Of a DNA stretch of 64,000 bases, positions 24,400 to 34,815 are shown piece after piece (the stretch's first letter is position 1; each line of letters starts with the position of its first letter). Where the stretch lies: NCBI GenBank assembly GCA_964036315.1, contig OZ038488.1, forward strand, positions 63,803,254 to 63,867,253, written 5' to 3'. Below the pieces are notes generated by a model. It saw only the letters and a program-made list of their open reading frames with translations. It did not search any database and was not told the DNA's origin. Position numbers and translations under genes: made by a program. Origin of the DNA: Acanthosepion esculentum. Lineage: Eukaryota > Mollusca > Cephalopoda > Sepiida > Sepiidae.

Positions 24400-26049
24400 C
24401 TGAAGTGAACTTGAGAACCAATAGGCATTCAAAGTATGGCGCCTCATTGAGAGGAGAACTGAACGAAGAAAACTCGGGGACAAAACGATAGTGATAAAAG
24501 ATTACAAGCTTGGTCTTTAAAAGCCATTTAAAGTAACAAGCCAATAATAAGATAGTTATTTTCTCAGTGAGTTGTTAGAACTAAGTCAGAGGAGAGATCG
24601 ACTTATTTCTTTTTTTTTTTTTTTAGAAATCCATCTATAAAAGAGATATCATCCGCATAAATGTTTACTTGGAACCTAAGAATATCCCTGGGTAATGCAC
24701 ATTAAATAAAAATCAGACCGACGATAAAATAATTTCACCCGTTAAGACCATTCACCTCACGAATCAACACAAGGCAATTTGAAGACATTTATCTATATTT
24801 CTTTTATAATCCGCAGCTTCAGTTACCCGTGGTCACTCCAAGCATAAACCATTCTAAGTTTTACTTAATGATATTCCCAAAATGTAAGAGTGCCGATACT
24901 AATATTCATATATAATAAAGAGAAACGATAAAATACTTCATTTAAGTGAAAAGTTATAAATTCGCGACATAATTAGAAAAGAAAAGAAATAGTTTGCTGA
25001 GATTGTTAAGAATGAATTTCCTCACCCCGTCACATAAAATTTGTTACAGTCATCATCATTTATGTGTTGTATGCCTTCGGGACAACAGCGATCATGGAGC
25101 TCCAGAAAATCCTATCTCGAAACAAGGTTTGATTTTTTTCACCCTTCCTTGTCCCAGCTCTGCTATCAATTCACACAAATTCATTAGGTAATCTTCACGC
25201 TCTTTCCATCTGCCCCCTTCTTTCATCAATACTGTGAGTATTAAGTTTTTTCAAACCATCTTTCTTCATAATGTCCCGGAAATTTCACCGGTCTCTTTCT
25301 GATTTCATATATGAGTGTCTTTCTTGTTCACCCTTTCTTTAGAATGTTCTATTTCATTATTATTAATTTTAATTAGTCTTTTATTGTGCTTAATATAAAA
25401 ATTAAATTTTATCATAGATACTTTTCTATCAGCAAAACATTATATAACGAAAGATATATACTTATACTTCTTATATGTAGATTTAATAAGTCGGTTGTTA
25501 TGAATAACCAAGAGTGGTCTCCACTTGTTTTGTTACTCTCCTCTTTGAGAGAGCTTTGTTTACTGGGACTATAAAAGGACACTGTACACGAACCTTGTAT
25601 TTTCATTTGATTAATGTTTCTTAAGGCCTACACCTTCGTACTTTTATCAATACACAGGTTAATGAAATTTGAGGAATAAAAAAACAAAATGATAAAAATA
25701 TTGTCAGTAAGACTAATAATATTTTTTATTTGTTTTAAAGTCGAAATTTTCGGACATGCCTATGTCCTTTATCAACATAACAAGAAATAAACAATGAAGT
25801 GGGACTCTCTTTTTCGGGAAATGTTTTGTTGTGCTTAAAAAAGAAAAAAAATTCCATTGAAAGCACGTGAAAGCGCGAAGTTTAGCAGAAAAACAGACTA
25901 AAAAAAACGGTTCGAATCCAATATGAGACAGTTTAGATTTATTTAGCACGAATGACCTTGATTCTTGCTGTTCCCTATTCTTTGGCAATTTAGAGATAGT
26001 CAGAAGAGTAATGATCATCAATAGAAAAATTTGAATTAACCAAGTTTAA
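24400..26049. other. No gene recognised
   Basis: AT-rich with scattered T runs. A phrase at 25740-25800 (TTCGGACATGCCTATGTCC, then TTTATCAACATAACAAG) is in the style of the foldback/SINE termini, but I could not assign it. Confidence 0.4.
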
Positions 26050-26400
26050 ATTTTGGACAAGCCTCGTTACATTCACTAATGTCACTGTTAAAGGCATGAA
26101 TCTACTTCCCCGTGTGATCTCTACTCTGACCACTTAGAAATGCACAGAGTAACGTTAATTAGTAGAGAAAATAAGAGTTATTCGAGTCTGAATTTTGCAT
26201 AAGGTTCATTATATTCATCTAATACTAGTGCTCTTGTTAAAGGGATGATTCCAATTTTCTCGATACTCTGTACTCTGACCATGTACAGTACAGAAAATGG
26301 GAGTAGAAAGCTGATATCCAGTGTGCAGGGGTTTGCGTTCATTTTGCCCCTCAGGAAATCATGAATCCACTCCTCATGTACTCGATTCCATCTCCAAATC
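26050..26400. repeat. Degenerate tandem duplication, about 145-bp unit
   Basis: Two diverged units share GTTACATTCACTAATG or TTATATTCATCTAATA, then GTTAAAGG(C/G)ATGA, and CTCTACTCTGACCA or CTGTACTCTGACCA. A weaker third match (TCATGAATCCACTCC) lies near 26360. Confidence 0.5.
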
Positions 26401-26904
26401 TTATTACGAAAATGAGTCGTCGTTCGTATGACACAATGATTGACGAAAAAGAAAATTTATCATTAAACACTTAAGTCAACTGGACTCGGTGTTACATTCG
26501 CCAGCGTCTCTTTTCTCTTCGCGGTTTTTTTTTTTTACCAAGTTCAATTTGGTCGTCAGAAATGAATCGTGTCTCAGATGGCCAGGTAGAACATCCCACC
26601 CCCTCCAAAACGCCTTCAGGAGATCAGTCTCCCAGGATAGCCCCACATCATTGTTTTATTAAAAGAATAATGTTAGGGACAAATCCCGACAAAGAGGGAA
26701 TCTTTTTTGATTCAGCCATTATATAAATATGTGTGGCTTCCCAGATTAAAACATATTTGTGTCAATTTTTTCCGAGGGTTGCAGACAAATACATCCATCA
26801 ACTTTGAAAAAAAAATGCTTCATTTGCTTTGGCTTTCAGTTACACGCCTGAAGAAATATGTATGGGGTGAAAGAGTGCCGTAAGAAACGGAAGCGAGTTC
26901 AAGT

Positions 26905-27090
26905 AAGCTTGGATGTGTGGGTGGTGTAATGGATCGGAATTGTTAATCAGAGAGCCGAGTTCCAATTTCAGTTGGGTTCGTTATATTCCCTTACGCGCAA
27001 ATAACCTTGTGAAAAGTAGGAATCCACCTCCTCTTCCCACAGCTATGGGTTTAGTACGACTTGTGTTACTAAATTATTATCTGAAAAAGA
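26905..27090 (+). mobile_element. SINE family A, tRNA-like head and body
   Basis: GCTTGGATGTGTGGGTGGTG then TAATGGATCGGAATTG, GCCGAGTTCCAATTTCAG and TTCGTTATATTCCCTTACGC follow the family order. A CAGCTATGGGTTTAGTA block then fades out. Only the last few bases of the 5S part (AAGCTTGGATG) remain. Confidence 0.7.
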
Positions 27091-28434
27091 TATTTAACAA
27101 TTTGCCGGCTTTAACGCCTTCCCCAACGTAGACGTGTATATACGTTTTACCAAAAGCGTCTTTTTCAAACAAGGACAAATAAACACGTCCAAAACATAGC
27201 GTTCAAAAAACAGCTACAGACGTGTTTATATATCGATAGTGATATCTTTATGCCTTTCTGAGCTTGATACAAGTCCAATTGTCAACTCATATATGTATTA
27301 GATGTGTTAGCCAGTACTTGGGTACTTCAATGTTCCTCAGATTCTTTGTTACTATATTAAAAAAAAAAAGTTAAATTCGTATGAAAATTAAAAATTTTTC
27401 CCAAAATAATTGGCGAGGAAGGGGTTAAGTTATACTGCAATGGGTATTAGAAAAATGAATGTACCAACTGACCAAAGAATTCAAGGGTTCGAACGACATT
27501 TGGAATCATGCCGAGTCTTCTCGAATAACAGAAAGAAAATAACCTTTTTATTTTATTTAACTTTTTGCCGTTATTCCAATTAAACCAATTCACTATTCCA
27601 CGTGACAGAAGTTCGTCCTCGACAACAGAAACAGCAATGATCAAAATGCATAGTGACGAGAATTCTATTTTAAAACTCAAATTGTATATTTCCTACCTTT
27701 GTTAATTTTATTAGTTTGCAGGTATTGCAAAGTAAATAAACTCACTGAAAATTAGCCAGATCTTCAACGATCTAAAATTTCAAAATCTAAAACGAGAAAG
27801 TCGCCGTCTGTTGGTGCTCAGTCTCATCAGTACAATTCTTGAAGCAGAGAGGCATTCAAAGATTGTTTATGATCAGTGAGAGACAGGTGTACATTTACTA
27901 AATTAGATTTGCTTTGTGCTCCCGTCTCTCGGCTTATTTTTAAAACTGAATTCGTTTGATACTTTCTTGTTTTCTTAAGACAAACATTTCGCGACTTAGA
28001 GAATAAATACTTTTTAATGAGAGCTTCTCGTTTGATTATTCTGCGTTGTGTAAGCGTTTGCGCCTTCATCGACAAAATCGGGTCCCTAAAAATAGGCTAA
28101 TATCAGTGTCCGTTTAGAAGTGAAAATAGTCCGTAGAATGAAGAAAGATTTGTTATTACTATTATGATGGATGCGACTCTATTTCGAGCAGTGTTATCGC
28201 ATGAGGTATCCTCAAATACGGGCAGCAAGTTTGAGGTTTTTAGTCTTGCTTGGGTCTTACATGCTCTTGCATAGATGTGGTAATCTTGACCGTCTCTTGC
28301 AGTAGTTGTTATATAAATGCTGCATAACGGATAATGAAAAACTTCTGTGTGTGTGTGGCGATGTTGATGATTTAGACCTACCATACCGACACAGATACGC
28401 TCACATTCATTACAGGTTAGACCAAATGTTGTAA
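27091..28434. other. No gene recognised
   Basis: I see no motif-bearing frame. The minus-strand frames at 27447-27680, 27827-28075 and 28103-28384 are short and unrecognised. Confidence 0.4.
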
Positions 28435-28690
28435 CATTTTCAAGGAGTCACACCTTTCCCGAAGATATTTGTATGTTAAGGAATATAACAAAGCTAATGG
28501 GAATTGGAACTCGGCTCTCTGATTAACAATTCCGTATAATGGATGGTTTTTCTCTGTGATTTCTCTCTATTATCCGTTGCCCCACCCGCACATCCAAGCT
28601 TACAGTACCTGGTATTCCCAAGCGGTCACCCCTCTAGGTACTGACCAGACTTTGCTTAAATTCGGTGATTGTACAGGAACTGGTGTTATA
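28435..28690 (-). mobile_element. SINE family A, 5S plus tRNA-like head
   Basis: Reversed 5S-like blocks: AGCTTACAGTACCTGGTATT, CCCAAGCGGTCACCC, TAGGTACTGACCAG and CGGTGATTGTACAGGAAC. They adjoin the tRNA-like part, which carries an insertion of about 35 bp (GGATGGTTTTTCTCTGTG) with a small duplication of the ATTATCCGTT/ATAATGGAT region. The body end ATAACAAAGCTAATGGGAAT matches the other copies. Confidence 0.8.
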
Positions 28691-28992
28691 ACATGATGTG
28701 GCCGTAAGCATGCGTGTTTCTTATTCCTGTAAATACTATCTATATTTATTGTTACTATAACCGTTTATTTGAGTATTGAAATAAACGTCTATTAGTCTAG
28801 ATGATCGAAAGTCTTACTGAAAAAATGTATCCCCTTCAATAAGATCATCGATTATCTCGGCCGGTAAACTTGAATTACCCTGTTTGTAGATAAACAAGGA
28901 TGTCTACTCAAATAAATGTACACAAAAAGTAACGATTCTAGTAAGAAGAAATAATTGCCAGGCTAGAAGATCCATTAACAGACTACACAATA

Positions 28993-29052
28993 CACACACA
29001 CACATATATGTGTGTGTGTGTGTGCGCTCTAGCGCGTGTGTGTGTGTGTATG
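28993..29052. repeat. (CA)n/(TG)n palindromic microsatellite
   Basis: A CA run, a TATATG centre and then TG runs interrupted by GCGCTCTAGCGCG, so the tract is largely self-complementary. It abuts the transposon end. Confidence 0.9.
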
Positions 29053-29054
29053 TA

Positions 29055-29950
29055 TACCGGGTGTAACAGCAAAATTGTTCAAATCGTGTAAAAACGAAAT
29101 TGTCTATTTATTACATTAAGCTTTGAACCGTTGATTAAAGACATCTTACTGGATTTTTTTATAACACTAGCGGACACTACTTTGAGCAATATGAATGTAG
29201 CAGAAGAATCGTAATGACATCATCCATAAAGGAAAATAACATGTTCGTCATTAATTAATCATAGCTAAAGATCGGAAGCTCATAAAGCACTGAAATAAAG
29301 TTCAGCCATATATATATATATTATTCCATGATCATTTTCCAATTTATTCAAGATAATCTTCGCCCACACTACCCTTCTAACTGGAATAACAAGTTGCCTC
29401 ATAGGTTTCATGTGCGATTTAATTTTCAAGTCTTTTTTCACTTCTCTTTGGACTGTCATAGCTGAAACACCTATCACACGTACCAAACGTTTTATGGATT
29501 GAGTTGTGTCTTTTCTAATTGATCTTTTTAGCTAAGTTAAAATGATTATCCCTCTTCCTGTTGTGACATCCTGAGCCAGTTTTCCTCTCTACTGTTCCCA
29601 CTTTTTAAAAATTACTCATCATTCACTTCATGGCTCTTGAATTGTCTTTAAATATGGAAGCCAGAGTATGAATGCTGGTATCATTACTGAAGGCCTTAAT
29701 GATCTTTTTCTCTCGCCATTGTTTATTTGGGAAGACAGTGGGACTGACACAAAACGATTGTAACCTGTTTTTTCTAGCTGAATAACTCAAACCGTTTTTC
29801 AATGATTTTTACGACAAATGGTGTAAAGATGGCAAAACGTCAAATCTGAAAACCTGGAAAAAAATAAACTCAATTAGTTTAGTGGATTTTAGGTATTAAA
29901 ACTTTGTGGAAGGACAGTTATTCTGTTACACTATTTTGACAATTTTGCTG
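29055..29950 (-). mobile_element. DNA transposon with matching ends, internally deleted
   Basis: The left end TGTAACAGCAAAATTGTTCA (from about 29063) and the right end TGACAATTTTGCTGTTACA (to about 29933) are inverted. Both sit inside ATACC words, so the terminus may start further out. On the minus strand, frames from about 29720 down to 29290 show paired helix-turn-helix material: REKKIIKAFSNDTSI, GTVERKTGSG, then SIKRLVRVIGVSAMTVQREV and KKDLKIKSH. This is the N-terminal DNA-binding region of a Tc1/mariner-type transposase. About 200 bp separates the last motif from the end, too little for a catalytic domain, so that part is deleted. Confidence 0.65.
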
Positions 29951-29974
29951 TTACACGTCACGTGGTATATATAT

Positions 29975-30480
29975 ATAAAGACATTTTTTATATGTTTAAC
30001 GTTCTTTTTATAGATACAAGTATTTAAGTAAATGCTCTGTTTATAATAAACAGTATTAAATAACATTTACCGGCCTGAATGTCCGAGAAATTTTCATAGA
30101 AAATTTTCGTTCTCTGACAGGAATCGAACCTGTATCCTATACGGAACCGTCATTTCGCGTGACGTGCCTTAACCTTTCGGCCATAGAGAAGCGTCTGGTT
30201 AGCAAGGTCGATTTTACTATCTTTAAACTTAAATCTTCCATGAATCTCTTCTATTCATATCTGCTCTTAGTGTATCAAATGTAAACAAATGACGTCATAC
30301 ATTTTTGAATTGGACATAGTCCTACAATTTATTAAAGACATTTTTTATATGTTTAACGTTCTTTTTATAGATATAAATATAGATATATTTCGGAGAACGA
30401 AAATTTTCTATGAAAATTTCTCGGACATTCAGGCCGGTAAATGTTATTTAATACTGTTTATTATAAAATTGCTTAAATAC
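29975..30480. repeat. Direct-plus-inverted repeat enclosing a tRNA-like gene
   Basis: A 40-bp word (AAAGACATTTTTTATATG, then TTTAACGTTCTTTTTATAG) occurs at 29977-30014 and 30332-30371 in the same orientation. After it, a segment of about 90 bp with TAAATAACATTTACCGGCC and TGAATGTCCGAGAAATTTTC at 30020-30112 recurs inverted at 30386-30480. The structure is word-arm, tRNA-like core, word-inverted arm. A related unit without the inversion lies at about 30610-30770, and a diverged one at 60165-60300. Confidence 0.75.
30111..30189 (-). tRNA. tRNA-Ser(CGA)-like sequence, probably SINE core or pseudogene
   Basis: The minus strand folds as a class II tRNA: acceptor TCTCT with AGAGA, D-arm GCCGAAAGGTTAAGGC, anticodon stem CGTCA/TGACG with loop CGCGAAA (anticodon CGA, serine), a variable arm about GTTCCGTATAGGAT, and a perfect T-arm ACAGG-TTCGATT-CCTGT. 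U33 is replaced by G, and the acceptor is weak past five pairs. It lies inside a repeated inverted structure, so a tRNA-derived element is more likely than a working tRNA gene. Confidence 0.5.
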
Positions 30481-30679
30481 TTTTTTTTTCCAATTGTCAT
30501 TTTATACCAATATGTCTTGTCCACAGAGTTGATCTGGGAATTTAACTATATATATATATATATATATATATACGTTATTGATATGGATACTCGTATTTGA
30601 AATAGATACCACTTTTTACTTTAAACAGTGTGCATTACGTCTATTGGCCTGGATATTTGAGAAATCTTAATAGAGAAGA

Positions 30680-30772
30680 TGTGCTCTCCAGTAGAGATCG
30701 AACTTGAGCCCCTCTTTGTGGGAGAAACGACCGTCTGACTGGACGTGCTTTGCCGCTCAGCTACGAATAGCG
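30680..30772 (-). other. tRNA-like SINE head
   Basis: The minus strand shows TAGCTGAGCGGCAAAGCAC (A-box) and CTCAAGTTCGATCTCTACTGG (B-box), with a long variable region between. The flank TTGGCCTGGATATTTGAG matches the arms around the 30.1-kb tRNA-like core, so both belong to one family. Confidence 0.5.
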
Positions 30773-30919
30773 CCACACTTTAGCAAATTTCTATTTTCCC
30801 TTTTATGTTTCAAATACGCAGGTCGATAGGCGTAATACACGCTGTTGAAGGGAAAAGAATATGGCGTCTATTTTATATACATGTATCCAATATAATAATG
30901 GTTGATATAATATATATAT

Positions 30920-31262
30920 GTATAATTCATCGAGCCCAGAATAATCTTCAACAGAATGCAGGAAGCACTAGACGGCCGTTTCGCCTATTTGGGCAAAAAA
31001 AAAGCAGACGTGGCTCTTCGGGCACTGTTCCAAGGTTACCTGTATACTTGGATGAGTATCACTGCGGAACTGAGTGAGTAGCGGCGCTATATCGAGTCAA
31101 ATTTGTGTCTTCTTCCTGGTACAGTTGCGTTGCATTGAAACGGTCCGTGTTCGATTTTCGGTAGTGGATGGGCACTGCTGATATAGTCCCAAATAGGACG
31201 AAACAGCTGTCCCGTGCTTTCTGCATTCTGTTGAAGATTATTCTGGACTCGATGAATTACTA
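30920..31262. mobile_element. Foldback element G, about 75-bp TIRs
   Basis: Left end: TAATTCATCGAGCCCAGAA, then TAATCTTCAACAGAATGCAG. Right end, inverted: CTGCATTCTGTTGAAGATTA, then TTCTGGACTCGATGAATTA. The TIRs continue through GGAAGCAC, TTTCG and CCTATTTGGG. The interior has a B-box-like GTGTTCGATTTTCGG near 31149, so it may carry a tRNA-like core as family F does. No ORF. Confidence 0.75.
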
Positions 31263-31724
31263 TATATGATTACTCTAAATTCCCAAAGATTTCTTCACTT
31301 AGATATATATAATATATAAAATGTTAATGGTCAGAGTTGAATCAGACCTGAAATTAGTAGTATTAAAATTGCTCAATACACGTGTGAAAAAAATAACATG
31401 TAGAGCTTTTGATGACATTTCCGGATCCAAAGAACCTTTTGAACCAGAAATCCGATGTCATGATCCCTTGCATACATACTAAACATTCCTCTTAAGCTGG
31501 ATAAAAAAAGTATGTATATTTCAATTAAACCCCCATTGATACATTTATAATACCCTTCCTTCTTCTTCTTCTTCTACTTCTTCTTCTTTCTTCACATCCT
31601 CCAACTCCCTTTCTATCACATCCAACGTCGTGCGTTTGTTTATTTATTTAAAAAAAAATATATAGCGTTCATTAGTTTAAACAAATACAGCGTTGGAAGA
31701 TCACTTGATAAAATTTGCCTGAGG

Positions 31725-31762
31725 ATACCGTAGCCTAGCGGATTCAACTGATCTCTTAATTT
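31725..31762 (+). other. tRNA-like 5' half
   Basis: GATACCGTAGCCTAGCGGAT then TCAACTGATCTCTTAAT looks like a tRNA acceptor, D-arm and anticodon region. It is cut by the AT tract and family T element that follow. Confidence 0.35.
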
Positions 31763-31788
31763 AAAAAGTTATATATATATATATATAA

Positions 31789-31995
31789 AAGTGAACATTG
31801 AAGTCAACACTCAGAGGCGACAGGCTGTTTCATGCTAGACGCAATGGTCAGGCGGCCTGACGATTGCGTCTAACATGAAACAGCTTGTCGCCTCTGAGTG
31901 TTGACTTCAATGTTCACTTCTATATTTATATACGTTCTATCTCTGATATTGAGCACTTTATCCCATAAATATACCACACATTAAAACTATATTTC

Positions 31996-32064
<69 letters not shown>

Positions 32065-32160
32065 AACGTATGCCATATTTATTGGTTAAAGTGCTGAATA
32101 TAAGGGATAGAACGTATGTAAATATAAAATATAAAGTGGACATTCAAACGAACACCCATT
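31789..32160. mobile_element. Family T palindromic element, near-perfect 131-bp palindrome
   Basis: 31789-31853 and 31855-31919 are inverted copies with three mismatches and a single central base. The outer words are AAGTGAACATTGAAGTCAAC and its complement. Then come the conserved flank (TCTGATATTGAGCACTTTA, CATTAAAACTATATTTCTTC) and (TA)n at 31998-32058. Past the tract, 32085-32155 carries an inverted, more diverged flank and arm (AGTGCTGAATATAAGGGATA, then AAGTGGACATTCAAACG). The whole resembles the 12601-12955 element with a decayed right arm. Confidence 0.85.
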
Positions 32161-32194
32161 GGCTCTGGTTATATTACAACCTCAGTTGTAAAAA

Positions 32195-32540
32195 GTGAGA
32201 ATGTATGATTGTCAGCAAGAGAAAGTGCTACAAATTGAAGACATCAAAACCAAGCAAGCATGAAAACGTAAATAACTGGGAAGTATTTTAACAGAGGACG
32301 GAAAATAGTACTATTGGAATAGCGGAAGAAGCCTCAAACGCTAAGCAAAATATTAAGAAATAGGAAAATTTCGTTAGAAACAAAGAAAAGAGTACTGAAT
32401 TGTTTAAAGAGTTCTGTCAGCTCCGCCTATATAGTATTAAATGCTGGACAATCTCTTCACAGATGAAGAAGAGAATTGAAGCAACTAAAAAGTGGTTCTA
32501 CAGAAGTATGGTCAGTATACTATTGACTGAACATGAGAGT
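32195..32540 (+). pseudogene. RTE-like LINE fragment joined to mariner
   Basis: GGGAAGTATTTTAACAGAGG (the KYLGSVLTED region), RKISLETKKRVLNC, then CWTISSQMKKRIEATKKWF and YRSMVSILLTEHES follow the LINE order with frame changes. The LINE text stops at the TEHES codons (about 32538), where mariner sequence begins in the same open frame. Confidence 0.75.
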
Positions 32541-32720
32541 CACCTGAGATTCGGAAGCCATTTGGAGGTCGTAGTTGAAGCCAATGGCGATTTTATTGAA
32601 TAAATATACTCTTTCATATTTCAAGATATTTTTGCGTAATTTTAGTAAATATATTTGTTAAAATGAGATGTCAGCGTTATTTTCATTTTTGCGTCATTTC
32701 GACGACAATTTATCCATCGC
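32541..32720 (+). mobile_element. Mariner-like transposon 3' end, copy 1
   Basis: In frame with the preceding LINE text: LRFGSHLEVVVEANGDFIE and a stop at 32601-32603, equal to the C-terminus of the copy at 35.9 kb. The 3' region ends CGACAATTTATCCATCG, the shared terminus. Only about 180 bp is left. Confidence 0.75.
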
Positions 32721-33425
32721 AACCTATATTCGAGAAATAAATATTTCCAATCATATTGCTGAATGAAAAAAAAAACTTAGATTAGCAAAAACATTTCAAA
32801 CTGAATATTTTCTAAATTATTTTTGTTATCTACATAACACTTTACTTTTCTTATTTTTTGTATACACTTCTTTTTTTTTTGATAATATTTTTTTCGGTTT
32901 ATTTGCTATAATCTTCAGGCAAAGCAGCCGAGAGAATTGCAACGTCGTGATTCAGCAAAAAGGAAAGACAATTTTCTGAGATAATTAAGGAATAAATAAC
33001 ATCAGTTTAAAGAGTTCTGTCAGCTCCGAGAAAAACCGACAAAAAGCGCTGTGCCGGAAACCAAAGGACTGGCAATTATTGGCGCCATGCTCATCATTCA
33101 CATCTACGCCCCAAGTGACGTTGTCTGGCGCTACATATTGATCTTCATTCACGAGATTCGGGTTCGATAATTCATTTTTTCTGCTTTTAACAAATAAGGC
33201 GAAAAGGAAGATATGCCAAAACAAAGATCAAGGATAACATAGCGCCAAGTCTCAGTAAATTCAACGATAGAAACTTTTTTTCACTTGACAGGAAATCAAA
33301 CATATATATATTAAGTTTATCATTGTCTTTCACAAGGCTACAGTTGTGGACAGCAAGTGACGTTAGATTTTAAAGATCAATACAGTCGTTAGCCTGCGAA
33401 ACTAGCTCGCGAACCATAAACTAAT
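32721..33425. other. No gene recognised; 24-bp word shared with LINE piece
   Basis: 33005-33028 repeats 32402-32425 exactly (GTTTAAAGAGTTCTGTCAGC, then TCCG). A minus-strand frame at 32985-33224 (DVNDEHGANNCQSFGF) is unrecognised. Confidence 0.4.
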
Positions 33426-33785
33426 GTCGTCCTTGGTATGACGATAAACTACATCCAACAGCAAGGCTTCTGATCGGGAGGTTTTAAGGAGCGTGGAACC
33501 ACCTCTTAATTGCTGTTGTTCCCACCCCACCCTGTTAGGGTCCCTGCTATGGGTAAATAGTTACCCCTCGGCCCAAACTTGGGTTAAAAAAACTAGGAAA
33601 GTATAAAAGAATATATTTTATATTATTTTTATAGTAAAAATACCAGCAATATATTTTCATAATAAAAAAGTTACTAGCAATACAATTTTGTAAAAGAAAT
33701 TACTAATACTCCCAAGAAAACTAAATTTCGGTATTAAATGACCCATAAGGAGTTGATATGCCATTAAACAAAAAAACATACATAA
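33426..33785 (+). mobile_element. SINE-like family B copy
   Basis: GTCGTCCTTGGTATGACGAT then AAACTACATCCAACAGCAAG, GGAACCACCTCTTAATTGC and GTTAGGGTCCCTGCTATGGG, followed by ACCAGCAATA words. It ends with TTAAATGACCCATAAGG and AGTTGATATGCCATTAAAC, a clean example of the shared tail. Confidence 0.75.
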
Positions 33786-33849
33786 ATTAATGGCAAGAAT
33801 CTTTCTCGTGTATTGGGATTATGGCAACAATTCTCGCACAAAACATTTC

Positions 33850-34275
33850 TTCTGTACGAGGTAGTACCACCTGTTAGGGTTCGAGCTATGGGGAAATAGT
33901 GTTATGATTATCGTTTGATGGTTCACTAAGAAAGTATAAAAATACATTATGGTAAAAATACCAGCAATATATTTATAAGAAAAATGAGCAGTTGTAATAC
34001 AAACAAAATGACCAGTTGTAATATATTTTATAGCAAAATGACAATCAATACAGCACTAAAGTATAAAAATACATTTTTATAGTAAAATTACCAGCAATAC
34101 ATTTTTATCATCTACAAACTATATGTCTAAAAAACAAAATACGTTTGCCCTGAAAGTATAAAATCATGAACAAAATAACTGTAGTTGAAGCCATAAAACT
34201 GCGTACAAAATATTTAGATTTCGGCATTAAATAACACATAGATGTTCATATGACACTAAAATAAAACAACTAACG
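33850..34275 (+). mobile_element. SINE-like family B copy, 5' truncated
   Basis: Starts inside the family at GAGGTAGTACCACCTGTTAG then GGTTCGAGCTATGGGGAAAT. Several ACCAGCAATA(T/C)A words and a tail (GGCATTAAATAACACATAG, ATATGACACTAAAATAAAAC) follow. Confidence 0.6.
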
Positions 34276-34459
34276 ATTTCTTTGGCGCATAAGTCAGATA
34301 CAAGACGCAAGTTCTCGCGCTACTTTTGTGTATTTCGAACGATAAACAAAAAGATTCGTCCACATTTTATACATTTGACCGGGATTTTGTCGATATTTTC
34401 TTTTTGATCTCATAGTGGCAAGAAATGCATAGAAATTTAGTGCATTGTGGAATAAATTA

Positions 34460-34815
34460 CCGTAGGTTATTCGTTTTTCGTTCATTGAACTTTGTTTCCA
34501 TTGAAAAACATTTTTTTGATCATTCGAGTTTGTTTCCATTGAAAAAACTTGTTTGTGTTCTATTGAAAAATTCGATTTTTTTTTCATTCAATGGTCTTTC
34601 TTTGCACTGAAAAGTTGTTTTTTTTTCATTTTTCCATTCGTTTTTCATTTATTGAAATCTATTTCTATTGAAAACTCGTTTTTCTTTCATTTGAGTTTGT
34701 TTCTTATGAAAAACGTGTTTTTTTTATTGGAGTCTAGTTCCATTCGTTTTTCGTTTATTAAAGTTTATTTCAATTGAAAACTCGTTTTTCGTTCATTGCG
34801 ATTTGTTTCCATGGA
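34460..34815. repeat. Degenerate minisatellite, about 40-45 bp unit
   Basis: Irregular repetition of GTTTTTCGTTCATTGA, then A(C/G)T(T)TGTTTCCATTGAAAA. About eight units can be followed with indels. Frames through it are low complexity. Confidence 0.75.

Noticed and set aside
24190..24408. Hydrophobic F/L-rich ORF
   Set aside because: Translation of T-rich low-complexity DNA.
30111..30189. Functional tRNA-Ser gene
   Set aside because: U33 is replaced by G, the acceptor stem is weak, and the sequence lies inside a repeated inverted structure with related copies nearby.
34294..34777. ORFs on both strands at 34.3-34.8 kb
   Set aside because: They read through a degenerate 40-45 bp minisatellite; amino-acid repetition follows the DNA repeat.
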